Positions 1-8,980 of a stretch of DNA of 64,000 nucleotides are shown piece after piece (the stretch's first letter is position 1; each line of letters opens with the position of its first letter). A program made the position numbers and the translations under genes. The stretch spans positions 248,001 through 312,000 of the forward strand of contig JBBPIJ010000002.1 of the NCBI GenBank assembly GCA_038040395.1, given 5' to 3'. The DNA comes from VAXT01 sp038040395 (GTDB lineage: Bacteria; Actinomycetota; Thermoleophilia; Gaiellales; Gaiellaceae). The notes below the pieces were generated by a model. That model saw only the letters and a program-made list of their open reading frames with translations. It had not been told where the DNA came from and searched no databases.

Positions 1-280
1 CGATGCCCGCGAAATCACCATGGTTGAGCCAAATTCGGCTGAGCCTTCCGAGGGTGGTGCGTGCGAGTCGAGTGAGCTCACGGCTACTCGCTCGTCACCC
101 TTGCGCGTTCCCGACGCCGAGTGCTCCCGTTTCCGACCTTCACCTTGGCGCGTCTTGATCTAGAAGGTTGATTTCGGAAGCTCTGTTTCTTTGCGAAGTT
201 CTCCAACGGTCTGGCCTTCGATGCGCATGAGTAGATCGTATGTTGGCCGATGCAGTGCTAACGCCGTGTTCCACTGCTTA

Positions 281-1348
281 CTATTGGCAAACCTGGGGCA
301 TTCCTAAAGCGCCAGTATAATGGTACCAGGAGTGCGTACGGCAAATGAAGTACGGTGGATCATCAGCAAACACGCCGTCTGAGAAGGTATTGGCATCGTA
401 AAGTGGCCATATACTCGAAGTGCCAAACCAGACGCGAATATTACGCATGCGCAGCCCGTCGGGGCCGCCATTCAAGGCGAACCATGACATGCCGTCTGTA
501 CTAGCACTTTCCTCGGCGAAATTGAGCTTGCATTTTCCGGATCCATCCGAGTTTTGGCAGCCCATTGTGCCTCTCCAAGGATGAACGATTGTCCGCCATT
601 TGGAACCATTGTAGATCTGGCCACACACAAGACGTTGCCCGGGACTACCACATTGCTTCCCTCGAAAACCTCGTGCCGATCCTGGGTTAACGGGAAACCT
701 CCTGCCGATCACAGCATTTAGAGGGTCAAACGCAACAGCGGCGTGCTGTGTATTGGTCGCTGTCTTCCCGTAGTTCCTTTCCATCCAGCCTACTTCAAAC
801 GAATGAGCGTCATTGGAGCTGATCAGCGCAATCCGACTGTAGAAATGCTGGTCAGGGCACCCGTTGGTGTGACAGACCTCGGGATCTTGAACCTCCTCAA
901 CGTTCTGGGCTCCCTTATAGACGTGGTCCTCGGCTCGTGCGCCAATATGGCGATTAATATCAATCGGAGGAGCCTGCTCACCTGTGAAGTCGAACATCGG
1001 AGTTGAAGTCACGATGAACACGAGATCCTGGTCTTCGGGTGGCTGCCAACACTCGGGCGCATCTGCCGGGGGCTCTTCGTCAGGGCCCAATCCTGGGTCA
1101 GCGGTGTCTATGGGAGGGCAATCTGGCATCGAGAGGGACGGATCCTTCACGAAGTCATCGGTATGCGGAAGATTGAGCGCGGTCGCTTCGGCCCACGTGT
1201 ACTCTCCTGAGGCGGGATCACCGGGTGCGTTCCCCGGCTGGAGTAACGCGATTGCGAACACAACCAGAACAAATCCGATTGGGACGCTGACACTCGCTAA
1301 TCGCCGCCGAGCAAGCCGACAGCGCCTGAGCATTAGGTGATTCCCCAT
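281..1348 (-). CDS. Secreted or membrane-anchored hypothetical protein
   Basis: I do not recognise the family. The 355-residue product starts at an ATG preceded by a purine-rich AAGGAG site 6-7 bases upstream; an upstream in-frame start would add 36 low-complexity residues. The N-terminus is basic (RRCRLARRRLASVSV) and is followed by one hydrophobic stretch (about residues 18-34), which fits a signal peptide or single membrane anchor, then an acidic Pro/Asp-rich linker. The C-terminal half is rich in Trp, Gly and Cys, suggesting an extracellular fold with disulfides. It is transcribed divergently from the lipoprotein gene next door. Secretion is inferred from the N-terminus only. Confidence 0.6.
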   Translation of the reverse strand: MGNHLMLRRCRLARRRLASVSVPIGFVLVVFAIALLQPGNAPGDPASGEYTWAEATALNLPHTDDFVKDPSLSMPDCPPIDTADPGLGPDEEPPADAPECWQPPEDQDLVFIVTSTPMFDFTGEQAPPIDINRHIGARAEDHVYKGAQNVEEVQDPEVCHTNGCPDQHFYSRIALISSNDAHSFEVGWMERNYGKTATNTQHAAVAFDPLNAVIGRRFPVNPGSARGFRGKQCGSPGQRLVCGQIYNGSKWRTIVHPWRGTMGCQNSDGSGKCKLNFAEESASTDGMSWFALNGGPDGLRMRNIRVWFGTSSIWPLYDANTFSDGVFADDPPYFICRTHSWYHYTGALGMPQVCQ

Positions 1349-1450
1349 CCTTTTCTCCTTCTTGCGCGGGCGACTGTTCCTTACCCTAGCCGCTAGAGTT
1401 TCAAACGCATGCGCTGCACAAGACTGACGGGACGACTCCGATTTCTCGTA

Positions 1451-2386
1451 ATGCATCTCATCAGTCGGGTCATGCTGGGCTTCATTCTCATCTTTACCGT
1501 CGCTTCATGCGATAAAGCTTCGCGAGGCACCAGAACCTATGAAGACCAAACCTTTGGATGGACTCTAAAGATCCCTGCGGGCATGCGGACGAAACAGATA
1601 GAGGCTTTTGCCCCAGGTAGCCATCGGGAAGGTTTAGTCATTGCCACCTACAGCTTGGACGACATGGCCGGTGTGACCGCTGGGGATCTCCCAGCTTCCG
1701 CAGTGGCATTTGAACTCCTCTATCGTGATGACCCCATCGTCGGCTACGAGCAAACGGGGCGAGAACCTCACTTCCCGCTGCGGCCTAGGGATGTAGTTCA
1801 GGCAAGTCCGGGCCGTGATCCTCGCCGGTTCGCATTTCTTGCAAATGGATTCCCTTTCGAAATCGTTACGTTCATCGGAGCGGATGCGACCGCTGAGGAT
1901 AGGAACGCGGTTGACGAGGTCGTACGATCGCTGCGGTTTCCAGCGCTTAGCGAGGGAACAGTCGCAGGCGAGAATTTTTATGTTCTAGGTCCGGCGAGGT
2001 CTTTCCCGCACAGGTCGGCGACCTACTTCCCGCTTAACGGGTTGCCAGAATCCAGGCGCTTACGCCGCGTGCCGTTTTATCTCGTTCATGCAGATAAAGG
2101 CTTTTATGCTCTCTCTGCGGCGTATGGCCAGCGTCCCAGATCGTGCGTTCATCTGACGGTCAACAGGAAGCGCCTCGAATTTTCGTGTCCTGAGACTAAA
2201 GCGCGATGGGACAGAATGGGCCGTGTGCTTGAAAGTTCGGCGTCGAGAGAGAAGCACCAAAGACCACTTGAGGTATTGGCTACATACATCAGTCATGACA
2301 ACCATCTTTTGGTGAGTCCGAACTTGACTACCGTGGGCTTAGCCGCGACTAGAGTGGAACGAACCGTCTGGCGCAGGAAGAGTTGA
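1451..2386 (+). CDS. Putative lipoprotein
   Basis: The 311-residue product begins with a short basic/hydrophobic segment ending in the lipobox-like sequence TVASC, so Cys about 20 residues in is the probable lipidation site and the protein would sit on the outer face of the membrane. An earlier in-frame start at 1409 would add 14 residues; I prefer the internal ATG because it gives a normal lipoprotein signal. Segments such as DQTFGWTLKIPAGM resemble small secreted actinobacterial proteins with PsbP/LpqN-like folds, but I cannot name the family. It is divergent from the secreted protein at 281-1348. Confidence 0.6.
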   Translation: MHLISRVMLGFILIFTVASCDKASRGTRTYEDQTFGWTLKIPAGMRTKQIEAFAPGSHREGLVIATYSLDDMAGVTAGDLPASAVAFELLYRDDPIVGYEQTGREPHFPLRPRDVVQASPGRDPRRFAFLANGFPFEIVTFIGADATAEDRNAVDEVVRSLRFPALSEGTVAGENFYVLGPARSFPHRSATYFPLNGLPESRRLRRVPFYLVHADKGFYALSAAYGQRPRSCVHLTVNRKRLEFSCPETKARWDRMGRVLESSASREKHQRPLEVLATYISHDNHLLVSPNLTTVGLAATRVERTVWRRKS

Positions 2387-2758
2387 CGTGACGTGATCGG
2401 CTGCCGGTCGAACCAATCCTGATAATCGGCAGTTCCCGCGATGACCACGTCTCGGCCACATCTGCAGACACGTACGGAGGGTAGCCGTGGGCACGAGGCA
2501 GCCGGGCGATCCTGCTTCGTGGCCGCCCCGTGAAGCGTGCGCGATGCTGTGCAGCGATCCGTTGGGTCTCTCTACTGGACCTATACGGATCATCGACTCC
2601 CTGCACAGGTGCCAGCTCATCGCCGAGGCTACAGCATCAGGAATCATGGGAGATTGGCTGACTCGCGCTGCATTTCGGATACCACGTAGTCCCCAATTCA
2701 CCCTAACGATCGCATTCGCTGGCGCAGCGACCTGTCTCGCCTCTCAGTACCTCCATTG
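2387..2758. other. Intergenic stretch, no supported gene
   Basis: Several overlapping open frames exist on both strands, but none has a ribosome-binding site or a protein-like composition. I see no repeat or RNA gene here. Confidence 0.4.
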
Positions 2759-3139
2759 ATGAATATCGAGCATGACAAGAACAGGCCCCTAAAGCGACTC
2801 TCGTCTCGACGGAGGTTTGAGGTCCGGCGCGCGGTCTACGGCGGGTCCGCGGTCAAGGATCCCGCGCTCGCGCCGGCGGCAATCGCGCATGCGCGTCAGC
2901 TGAAGGCGCGGCATCGTCGCTGGTCCCGGCGCTGGCTTTACTCGTTCCTGCCTGACCCGATCGACGTGCCGGCTTACGTCGTCTTCTCAGTGCTTCTCTT
3001 GGTCATTTGGCCGAGCTTGTTCACGGCAGGAATACTGGTCGCCGGTTTTCTGCTGCTGGCCCTAACGACCAGGAGGCGGCGAAGGCGAAAGGCAGAGCAG
3101 GCTGAGGTGGCGAATCAGCAACTACTGCGAGAACCGTGA
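2759..3139 (+). CDS. Small membrane protein, unknown function
   Basis: A 126-residue protein with an arginine-rich cytoplasmic-looking N-terminus, a hydrophobic region of about 40 residues (roughly 74-113) that can hold two closely spaced membrane helices, and an Arg/Lys-rich tail. The pattern fits a two-helix hairpin with both ends inside. The start is the ATG after an in-frame TTG; no strong ribosome-binding site is visible. The gene ends about 40 bases before the IS3 element, so its 3' neighbourhood has been disturbed by the insertion. No family assigned. Confidence 0.5.
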   Translation: MNIEHDKNRPLKRLSSRRRFEVRRAVYGGSAVKDPALAPAAIAHARQLKARHRRWSRRWLYSFLPDPIDVPAYVVFSVLLLVIWPSLFTAGILVAGFLLLALTTRRRRRRKAEQAEVANQQLLREP

Positions 3140-3210
3140 CATGGCAGCACAAGAGATCCAAAAGCCTCGACGCTAAGGATGTGACCGGACCCCGTTTTTC
3201 GGTCCACCTG

Positions 3211-4032
3211 TTATGAGAGTTCTGGTTGGTTGTCGGTCCTCCAGCGGTGGGCATACTCGGCGGGGGTTTGGTAGTTCAAGGATTGGTGTGGTCGGTAGTG
3301 GTTGTACTCGAGCCGCCAGTCCTCCAGGAGCAGCTGCGCTTCGAAGAGGCTGTTGAAGCTTTCCATCTCGAGCAGCTCTCGTCTCAGGTGGCCGTTGAAG
3401 GACTCGACGAACGGATTCTGCCAGGGAGCGCCGGGTTCGATGTAGCCGGTTGTGGCGTTGTTGAAGCGGCACCAGTCTCTGAGCGATTGGCTGATGAACT
3501 CGGGGCCGTTGTCACAGCGGATCAGCTCGGGTGGTTTGCCTCGTCGCGCGACGATCCGCTCGAGCACGCTGACGGTGTCGTCAGCGCCCATCCTCCGCGC
3601 CGCCGGGGTGGCAAGCGCTTCGCGGGTGTGCTCATCGGTGACGGTCAGGATCTTGAGCGGCCGGCCGTCAGCGGTCTGATCTGAGACGAAGTCGATCGCC
3701 CACACCTGGTCAGGACAGGCCGCCGTCAGATGGCCGGGCATCCGTGGCCCACGCCGCCGCCGGCGTGTCTTCGCTGGCAGCCGCAGCCCCTCGTCGCGCC
3801 AGAGCCGCTGCACCCGCTTGCGATTACAGGCCCAGCCCTCACGGCGCAGCAGCGCGTGGATACGCCGGTAGCCATAGCGCGGATGGCGCCGTGCGAGCAG
3901 CTGCAGCCGCTGCCGCAACAGCGCCTCCTCAGGCGCGAGCCGCCGGTGGTAGCGCTGCGAGGAACGATGCTGGCTCGTCAGCCCGCACGCCCTCCGCTCC
4001 GAAACCCCGAAACGATCGCGCAGAGACACCAC
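3211..4032 (-). CDS. IS3-family transposase OrfB (DDE integrase domain)
   Basis: The N-terminal part carries the HTH_21-like region (RHPRYGYRRIHALLRREG). The rve integrase core shows all three catalytic acidic residues: D in WAIDFVSD, D in IRCDNGPEF, and E in PFVESFNGHLRREL. It catalyses DNA strand cleavage and transfer during transposition. The annotated start is a GTG, but the frame stays open upstream as KLLSPERRRRAVV, the usual OrfA-OrfB junction, so the native protein is probably made only as a frameshift fusion with OrfA. About 273 residues is full length for the family. Confidence 0.9.
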   Translation of the reverse strand: MVSLRDRFGVSERRACGLTSQHRSSQRYHRRLAPEEALLRQRLQLLARRHPRYGYRRIHALLRREGWACNRKRVQRLWRDEGLRLPAKTRRRRRGPRMPGHLTAACPDQVWAIDFVSDQTADGRPLKILTVTDEHTREALATPAARRMGADDTVSVLERIVARRGKPPELIRCDNGPEFISQSLRDWCRFNNATTGYIEPGAPWQNPFVESFNGHLRRELLEMESFNSLFEAQLLLEDWRLEYNHYRPHQSLNYQTPAEYAHRWRTDNQPELS

Positions 4033-4055
4033 CGCTCTGCGCCGCCGCTCGGGGC

Positions 4056-4334
4056 TCAGAAGTTTCCCCGAGCCACCTCCCTGAGCATGTCGATATCCAA
4101 CGCTTGCTCACCGACGATCCGCTTCAAGCGCGCGTTCTCTTTCTCCAGAGCCTTCAAGCGGACCACGTCCTCGGGCCGCATCGCCTTGAACTGCGCTCGC
4201 CACCGCTGATAGGTCTGCACCGATACCTCCAGGTGCCGGCAGACCCCGTCGACGTCGGTTCCTTCAGCGAGCAGCCGGTCGGCCTCTCGCAGCTTCCTGA
4301 CGATCTGCTCCGGCGAATGCCTCTTCACCTTCAT
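4056..4334 (-). CDS. IS3-family transposase OrfA (HTH_Tnp_1)
   Basis: A 92-residue DNA-binding protein with a helix-turn-helix (SPEQIVRKLREADRLLAEG onward) and a C-terminal leucine-zipper-like stretch (LKALEKENARLKRIVGEQ), as usual for IS3 OrfA. It binds the inverted repeats and, as the N-terminal part of the OrfAB fusion, directs the catalytic domain. The start lies just inside the right inverted repeat, preceded by the purine-rich GAGGAGGTGAC. The frame ends at a TGA three bases past a canonical slippery heptamer. Confidence 0.9.
   Translation of the reverse strand: MKVKRHSPEQIVRKLREADRLLAEGTDVDGVCRHLEVSVQTYQRWRAQFKAMRPEDVVRLKALEKENARLKRIVGEQALDIDMLREVARGNF
4062..4068 (-). promoter_or_regulatory. 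Programmed -1 frameshift heptamer G_GGA_AAC
   Basis: On the minus strand the sequence is GGGAAAC with the zero frame (OrfA) reading GGA AAC, exactly the X_XXY_YYZ form. Slipping back one base changes the frame to AAA CTT CTG AGC, which continues without a stop into OrfB (residues LLSPERRR). The OrfA stop codon follows within one codon. This is direct sequence evidence for ribosomal frameshifting producing OrfAB. Confidence 0.8.
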
Positions 4335-4606
4335 CGAAAGTCACCTCCTCACCCTGTTCAGGCGATCGTGACTCTCACAACGGCTGGACCAAATTCAGGG
4401 GGTCACGTCACAGGCCCAAGGGGCAGGAGAGCACGTAGACATAGGCGTTCATCCGGAAAGATTCTACTTTCCGCCCACACCCGCGCCAAGCGGAGTTCCC
4501 GGCGGCTCGGCCGTGCCGGCGGACAGGGCAGATTCCGCTCAACCATGCGGATTTCTTTCAAGACGATCGGTTCGAGCGCGCGCAGAAACTGCCCCGCGCG
4601 CGCTCG

Positions 4607-4984
4607 ATGGCAAAGTCCGACTCGGGCCTGCGGGTCGTACCGATGGCGTCAGAGCTCCGAGTCGAACTGGAGCGCTGGTTCGATCGGCTAGGGGAGCGTG
4701 GGCTCTACTCACCAGAGTCTCCAGTTCTCTCCACCAAGGGCGGGACGCCCATGGTTCCGCAGTACATCTGGAAGGTGGTTAAACGAGTCGCAAAGCAGGC
4801 CGGTGTCGAAGCCTCCCCGCACACGCTTAGTCGAACGTTCGGGAGCCACCTGCTCAACGAGGGCATGAGGCTGGAGACGGTCTCAAAGCTGCTCGGTCAC
4901 AGCAACGTGAGCACTACCCAAGCCGCCTACGCGCAGCTTGAAGACGCGACCGTGCGAGACGAGTTCATGCGTTTTATCGCCTAG
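4607..4984 (+). pseudogene. C-terminal fragment of a tyrosine recombinase (phage-type integrase)
   Basis: The 125 residues cover only the second half of the catalytic domain. The box HTLSRTFGSHLLNEG supplies the H-x-x-R pair, LLGHSNVSTTQAAYA supplies the second His and the nucleophilic Tyr, and DSGLRVVPMASEL is the lead-in seen in integrases. The SAM-like core-binding domain and the first catalytic Arg are absent, so this stub cannot be active. It lies 195 bases from the IS3 right end and is followed by a hairpin. It probably marks the edge of a decayed integrative element. Confidence 0.8.
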
Positions 4985-5010
4985 CTCGCCTTCCTTCATA
5001 GCGAATCAAG

Positions 5011-5035
5011 AGAGGCCCGGTTTATCCGGGCCTCT
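5011..5035. terminator. Perfect 10-bp hairpin after the integrase fragment
   Basis: AGAGGCCCGG and CCGGGCCTCT pair completely around the loop TTTAT, starting 27 bases after the integrase stop codon. There is no clean T-tract, so it could be a terminator or a structural remnant of an attachment region. Confidence 0.6.
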
Positions 5036-5244
5036 AGTCGTCCGGACAGAGTCGAAACATGGCTTCAGGAAGCACTCTCTCGTGCCACAGGATCGCTTCT
5101 AACGATCCCTGCGCGAACCCGTGATGGTTCTTCATGGCCGGGCTCAGCGCGCATCGCGAACCACTGCCGGGCTGTCGGTGCTCGGGCGACTCGTTGAGGA
5201 GAATGCAAGACTACGGGCCCGCCGCTCGCCGCGTAGGCGCTTAG

Positions 5245-5916
5245 CTAAGGAAGTTCAAAGCGATAAATCTCGCGGCCGGATGAGTCGCGGGCGACGATAG
5301 CCGCAGCCTCAATCGGCGCCCAGCCGCCTCCACTGTAAACGTTGTCGATCGCCTCAGCCCAATGAGTTGTTCCGGCTGTGTCGACTACGCCTATTGCGGC
5401 CACATTGTCAGCGGCAAAGCCGGAAAACCGTACAATCTCGGCTCTCGCCCCTGGGGCTTTGTGAAATACAGAGCGGTCAAGGATCGGACTTTCGTCCGAA
5501 GGGAACCTGGGTTGCGTTGGATCAGGTCGGTTCTTGTCTGTGCGCACACACGACCCGATTCCAAAGTGAGGCCCAGGTCCGAGCACCACGCCAGTGATAT
5601 AGCAGAGGGCCCCATTCGATGATGTTCCAACGTAGTAGCGTACTCCGGAGCGATTCGTGAGTTCCTTTACGCTCGATGGATCAACACGTAGATCAGAAAG
5701 AAACGCCAACTCACTTTTCGGCAACTGTTCAGCGTCAATCGGTGTCCCTCCGCGCGAGATATCCGACGAATTCTGCCCAGTACTTTTCTTCTGAGTACTG
5801 AGGGCAAGAGCGGTCGCGGATACAACGACGGCTGCGAAAAGGCCGACGACAACCAGGAGAAAGCGTCCGGACAGAATCCAGCGCCGAGTTAACTTTTTCT
5901 TAAAAAACAATCGCAC
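5245..5916 (-). CDS. Membrane-anchored hypothetical protein
   Basis: A 223-residue product with a Lys/Arg-rich N-terminus, one strong hydrophobic helix (about residues 17-40) and an extracytoplasmic domain with two Cys (ALCYITG, IGSCVRTD) that could form a disulfide. The start is a GTG lying inside the preceding gene, so the stop of that gene (5900) and this start (5916) overlap by 17 bases; translational coupling is likely. I do not recognise the domain. Confidence 0.6.
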   Translation of the reverse strand: MRLFFKKKLTRRWILSGRFLLVVVGLFAAVVVSATALALSTQKKSTGQNSSDISRGGTPIDAEQLPKSELAFLSDLRVDPSSVKELTNRSGVRYYVGTSSNGALCYITGVVLGPGPHFGIGSCVRTDKNRPDPTQPRFPSDESPILDRSVFHKAPGARAEIVRFSGFAADNVAAIGVVDTAGTTHWAEAIDNVYSGGGWAPIEAAAIVARDSSGREIYRFELP

Positions 5917-6346
5917 GACACTGAACGTAGGAGGAGTTGCCTACATAGTAAAGGCACCAAGAGGCGTTGTACGGATTGATCGGACTCAAATCAACGCGCC
6001 GGACTACAGCCGGCGGATTATCGTCACTATTTACGCTGGTGATTATGTAATCGCCATAGCCAGTCGTCTCCATAAAGCCGAGTCCTATAAAGCCACCGCT
6101 GTTCTTTGCCACTTGTGTACGGTCCCAGTAGTTGAAGCCACTGCAAGCCTGCCCGTCTGTGAACGGCGCCGCTGTGCAACGACCGGCCGCCGGTGTGTGC
6201 GGGGCAAGGAAGTTGTATCCGTAATAAGGTGTCGTGGAGGCCGAAGCCGGCGACGCAAAGAGGAGTGTCAGCCCAAAGCCAAGACCCACAACGAAACTTG
6301 CACGAGAGCGGGCGAAAATCTTATTCCTCCTGTTACGGTTAGTCAC
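5900..6346 (-). CDS. Small secreted protein
   Basis: The 148-residue product has a textbook signal peptide: basic start (NRNRRNKIFARSR), a hydrophobic core, and ASPASAS-T as the probable cleavage site. The mature part is rich in Tyr, Gly and aromatic residues with four Cys (GRCTAAPF, QACSGFN, SWCLYY, VQCRAIVF), suggesting two disulfides. Translation starts at a GTG; an ATG just upstream in another frame stops at once. It is the first gene of a two-gene unit with the membrane-anchored protein that overlaps its 3' end. Function unknown. Confidence 0.6.
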   Translation of the reverse strand: MTNRNRRNKIFARSRASFVVGLGFGLTLLFASPASASTTPYYGYNFLAPHTPAAGRCTAAPFTDGQACSGFNYWDRTQVAKNSGGFIGLGFMETTGYGDYIITSVNSDDNPPAVVRRVDLSPINPYNASWCLYYVGNSSYVQCRAIVF

Positions 6347-6606
6347 AAGCGTAGCATACTAAAGTAACCAGCGACTGCACTGATCTCGGTTGCGTCACGC
6401 AAGCTCACCGGGGCTACCCGCAGGCCGTGCCATCTGGTCCCCGCGCACCTCGTCACTTGTGAGTAGTAGTAGACGAAGCCGGAGCGGGCCGAGATGGAAC
6501 CGGAAACCAGTCGGAAAGCTGCCGTCCGAACACGAGCCGAGCGGAGGCGAGCTGAGCGACAGGCGTCTGCTTCGCGCTCGGAGTCCTGTGCCTCATACGT
6601 CGGAGC

Positions 6607-6690
6607 ATGTCGTACTTCGCCGACGTCGGCGAGGTCGCGATCTATTGCCCGGAGTGCGCGGAGCGGGAGTTCGGCAAGAAGACTTGCTAA
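6607..6690 (+). CDS. Possible 27-residue zinc-binding micro-protein
   Basis: A short open frame encodes MSYFADVGEVAIYCPECAER and then EFGKKTC. The CPEC pair plus a terminal Cys look like half a zinc ribbon. A stop codon 17 codons upstream in frame means it is not the tail of a long gene. Only a weak CGGAG lies close to the ATG, so expression is uncertain. It sits in an otherwise empty 490-base gap. Confidence 0.3.
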   Translation: MSYFADVGEVAIYCPECAEREFGKKTC

Positions 6691-6838
6691 CGAGAGTCGA
6701 CGCGCCAGAGCTCGCCGAGCCGCGGTTCGCGGCCGCACTCTGTACAGCTGACGGTCGCGAGCGTCCCTGTGGTCGGCTGCTTCACCGCGTCAGATCTCTC
6801 CTCTCGCCCGTATCCGCACTGCAGCGACGAGGGCGGAG

Positions 6839-7081
6839 TCAGGCCGCCTTGAGCGAGGCCTGCAGTGTCGACGTGAACTGGTCGAGGGTCCCAGCGTGGA
6901 GATGCTGGAAGAAGATGTCGTAGTCCTGCGGTGAGAGGAAGTGGAACGCGTAACGCCGTTCTTCTGCTGCCTCTTCGAGCATCTTGTTCACGGTCTCGAA
7001 ATGGGACGTCGCCCACTTAAGCTTGCCCATTGCGATGTCAAGGATGCGCCGCGCGGGCTCTATGACCGCCGGCCTCCCCAT
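6839..7081 (-). CDS. Small hypothetical protein
   Basis: An 80-residue reading frame with normal protein composition (KWATSHFETVNKMLEEAAEE, then FHFLSPQDYDIFFQHLHAG), unlike the Arg/Ser-rich shadows around it. I place the start at ATG 7081; a TTG five codons upstream is an alternative. It is predicted largely helical and soluble. No neighbour suggests a role, and it could be the tail of a decayed longer gene. Confidence 0.45.
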   Translation of the reverse strand: MGRPAVIEPARRILDIAMGKLKWATSHFETVNKMLEEAAEERRYAFHFLSPQDYDIFFQHLHAGTLDQFTSTLQASLKAA

Positions 7082-7096
7082 CAGCTGACGCCGCAA

Positions 7097-7998
7097 TTCA
7101 AGACCGTGATCGTCACAGACGCGCTCAGGCGAGTCGCGCAGACAGGCGCCCGCAAGGACTTCACGATCACGATCGTCGCCGTCGTCTCAAACGGTGGACC
7201 GCGCGACAGGGCAGCTGACGATCCTCTGCAGTTCGAGAGCGTGAGCCTGATCACCTACCAGGATCCCTCCCGCGGCCGGGATCCCCCTGCCGCAGCAGAT
7301 CAGCGTGCCGCCGGGCTTGGGCCAGCCGATACCCTAGAAGGAGTCGATCGCTACCGGCAAGTTGGGCCGTGCGGCTCATCTGGCGCGCAGGTGGGGAAAC
7401 TACGCTTGGCACATCGTGGCAGTGCTGGCCAGGTAGGCGCCTCAACGCTACCCTCGCGCAGGCGCCCCGTAGACTTCAGCCCGAGGTAATCGAGGCCGGG
7501 CTCCTCTTCTCGCGAGAGGGCGCCTTACGCTCGCAGCGGCCCCGGCGGCCTTAGCCCGAAAGCTCGCCCGGGGCCTGCTGCTCCGTCCGACCCCCGGCCC
7601 GCCCGGCTGTGCGCGTGATCGTCTCGTGCGCGGCCGCCGGTGGCGCTTCGAGCAGGTGGATCAGCCGCGTCGAGCGCGCGCTCGCGCGCCTCTAACGCCC
7701 GCACTATCGCTTCGACTGACTCCTCAAGGCGATTCAGCGGCCACGGTCTTGCGCTTCCGCTTCTGCCCGCTCATGGAATGTCTGCCGTGGACCCGGACAC
7801 TGAGGCCGCCTGGCCCTTCTCAATTCAATCGCCGCGCTCGAGGAGCCATGGCTCACCTTGGGAGGCAGTCAGGGAGCGCGCCCCGTGCTCGTCACCCTTC
7901 TCCTTCTAAGTGTTTTGCCATCGGAAGTCATCGACGACCAAAGCCCAGATGCCGAGAAGAATCGCCGCTATTCCGACTACAACCGCTAGGACACGCGT
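7097..7998. other. About 900 bases without a convincing gene
   Basis: Open frames on both strands here have Arg/Ala/Pro-rich, low-complexity translations and no start signals. It may be decayed coding DNA; I see no RNA gene, repeat or insertion sequence end. Confidence 0.4.
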
Positions 7999-8379
7999 AT
8001 GCGCAATTTCGGGTGCACCGAGGACGATGCGGCGGCCGTACGTCAACTTTTCGAGGCTCTTGACGCTGATGATCTCCTTGTTGGTTCCTTCCGACGGGCG
8101 CTCGCCGAAGCCGAGTCAGCGTCACGTTCAGGGGATCAGGACTACCTCGCCCTTTTTCGCATTCGGCTGCAGGAGCTTCAAGCCGGGCGCGATGAGCCGA
8201 AACCGATCCCAATTAGGCAAATTGAGATCGATCTCGAGGAGTGGTCGAGGCAGCGCTTCGAATTGCCGGACATTGCCAACCGCGAGCCGCGACGACGACG
8301 CCGGGTTAAAAGGAGAGTGACGCTTCGGAATCGTCCACCCGGAGAGTGGAATCGAGTTTGTTCATCGGCGGGACGCTAG
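7999..8379 (+). CDS. Small hypothetical protein, charged
   Basis: The 126-residue product has ordinary composition (CTEDDAAAVRQLFEALDADD near the start, alternating helical and acidic segments) and a basic tail (REPRRRRRVKRRV) that could bind nucleic acid. It overlaps the start of the downstream membrane-protein gene by 34 bases. No family or motif recognised; the start ATG has no obvious ribosome-binding site. Confidence 0.5.
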   Translation: MRNFGCTEDDAAAVRQLFEALDADDLLVGSFRRALAEAESASRSGDQDYLALFRIRLQELQAGRDEPKPIPIRQIEIDLEEWSRQRFELPDIANREPRRRRRVKRRVTLRNRPPGEWNRVCSSAGR

Positions 8380-8708
8380 GTTCGATTTCGCCGAATGGTC
8401 TGTCGACAGGCGTCCGTACTCTTCCGGAATGGCTCGTTCGCGTCGCGCTGGTCCCTCGTTCAAGACGACCGTTCTACTCGAAGCATCGTGATCTGATCGC
8501 CGCCATTGGGGTCGGCGCTGCATTCATCACAATCGTCATTGCTCTACTGGCCACTGGAGAGGAGGCCAAGGAAACGGAGGCGGAGCGCGCTGCCCGTATC
8601 AGCGGGCAGTTCGATCACATCCTGGCGGAGGCAGGGCGTAGGGGCCGCGATGTCGAGGCCTGGCGGGGCGTGCACACAGACGTGACGGTTGACATCGGTA
8701 GGGAGTAA
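8346..8708 (+). CDS. Small single-pass membrane protein
   Basis: A 120-residue protein starting at a GTG preceded closely by CCGGAGA. It has one clear transmembrane helix (LIAAIGVGAAFITIVIALLA, about residues 49-68) followed by an acidic helical cytoplasmic segment (GEEAKETEAERAARISGQFD). Such a layout is common for small anchored regulators, but I cannot name it. It overlaps the end of the upstream small gene, so the two may be co-expressed. Confidence 0.5.
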   Translation: MESSLFIGGTLGSISPNGLSTGVRTLPEWLVRVALVPRSRRPFYSKHRDLIAAIGVGAAFITIVIALLATGEEAKETEAERAARISGQFDHILAEAGRRGRDVEAWRGVHTDVTVDIGRE

Positions 8709-8980
8709 CCCTGTTGCGATAGACGAAGGATCCCGCCAGTCGCAGTGGTCGGCTCAGGCTGCCTTCAACGTTAATGGGGAACGGCTTGACTGACCGCCCG
8801 CACGAGCGCCAGGTCGTCGCGGCGTTGCGCGCGAAACTTCTCGCAAACTCCACCCAGCTTGCACGCGCGTTATCGGGCCGCTCTTGACCTGAGTCAACGA
8901 TTTGTAGTACGCCCTTGTGGACGGGGTCGGCGGCCGGCCCCAGAAGACCGAGTATTGCATCGAGCTTCTGGGAGGAAGAA

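Larger units (their letters stand above)
3180..4412 (-). mobile_element. IS3-family insertion sequence, apparently complete
   Basis: The element is bounded by imperfect inverted repeats of roughly 38 bases. The left end reads TGTGACCGGACCCC and later GGTCCACCTGTTATGAGAG; the complement of the right end reads TGTGACGTGACCCC and later GGTCCAGCCGTTGTGAGAG, with one 1-base gap between the blocks. Between them lie OrfA and OrfB in -1 relative frames. Termini TG...CA and the two-frame layout are classic for IS3. I see no convincing 3-4 bp target duplication next to the ends (GGA on the left, GGC on the right), so the element may be old or may have lost one original flank. Confidence 0.88.

Noticed and set aside
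2487..2759. 90-codon plus-strand frame in the gap before the small membrane protein
   Set aside because: No ribosome-binding site, and composition similar to overlapping frames on the other strand.
3173..4416. Target-site duplication around the IS3 element
   Set aside because: Flanks GGA and GGC do not match, and shifting the ends by two bases does not help.
6390..6923. 177-codon plus-strand frame
   Set aside because: Extremely Arg/Ser-rich, no start signal; overlaps other chance frames.
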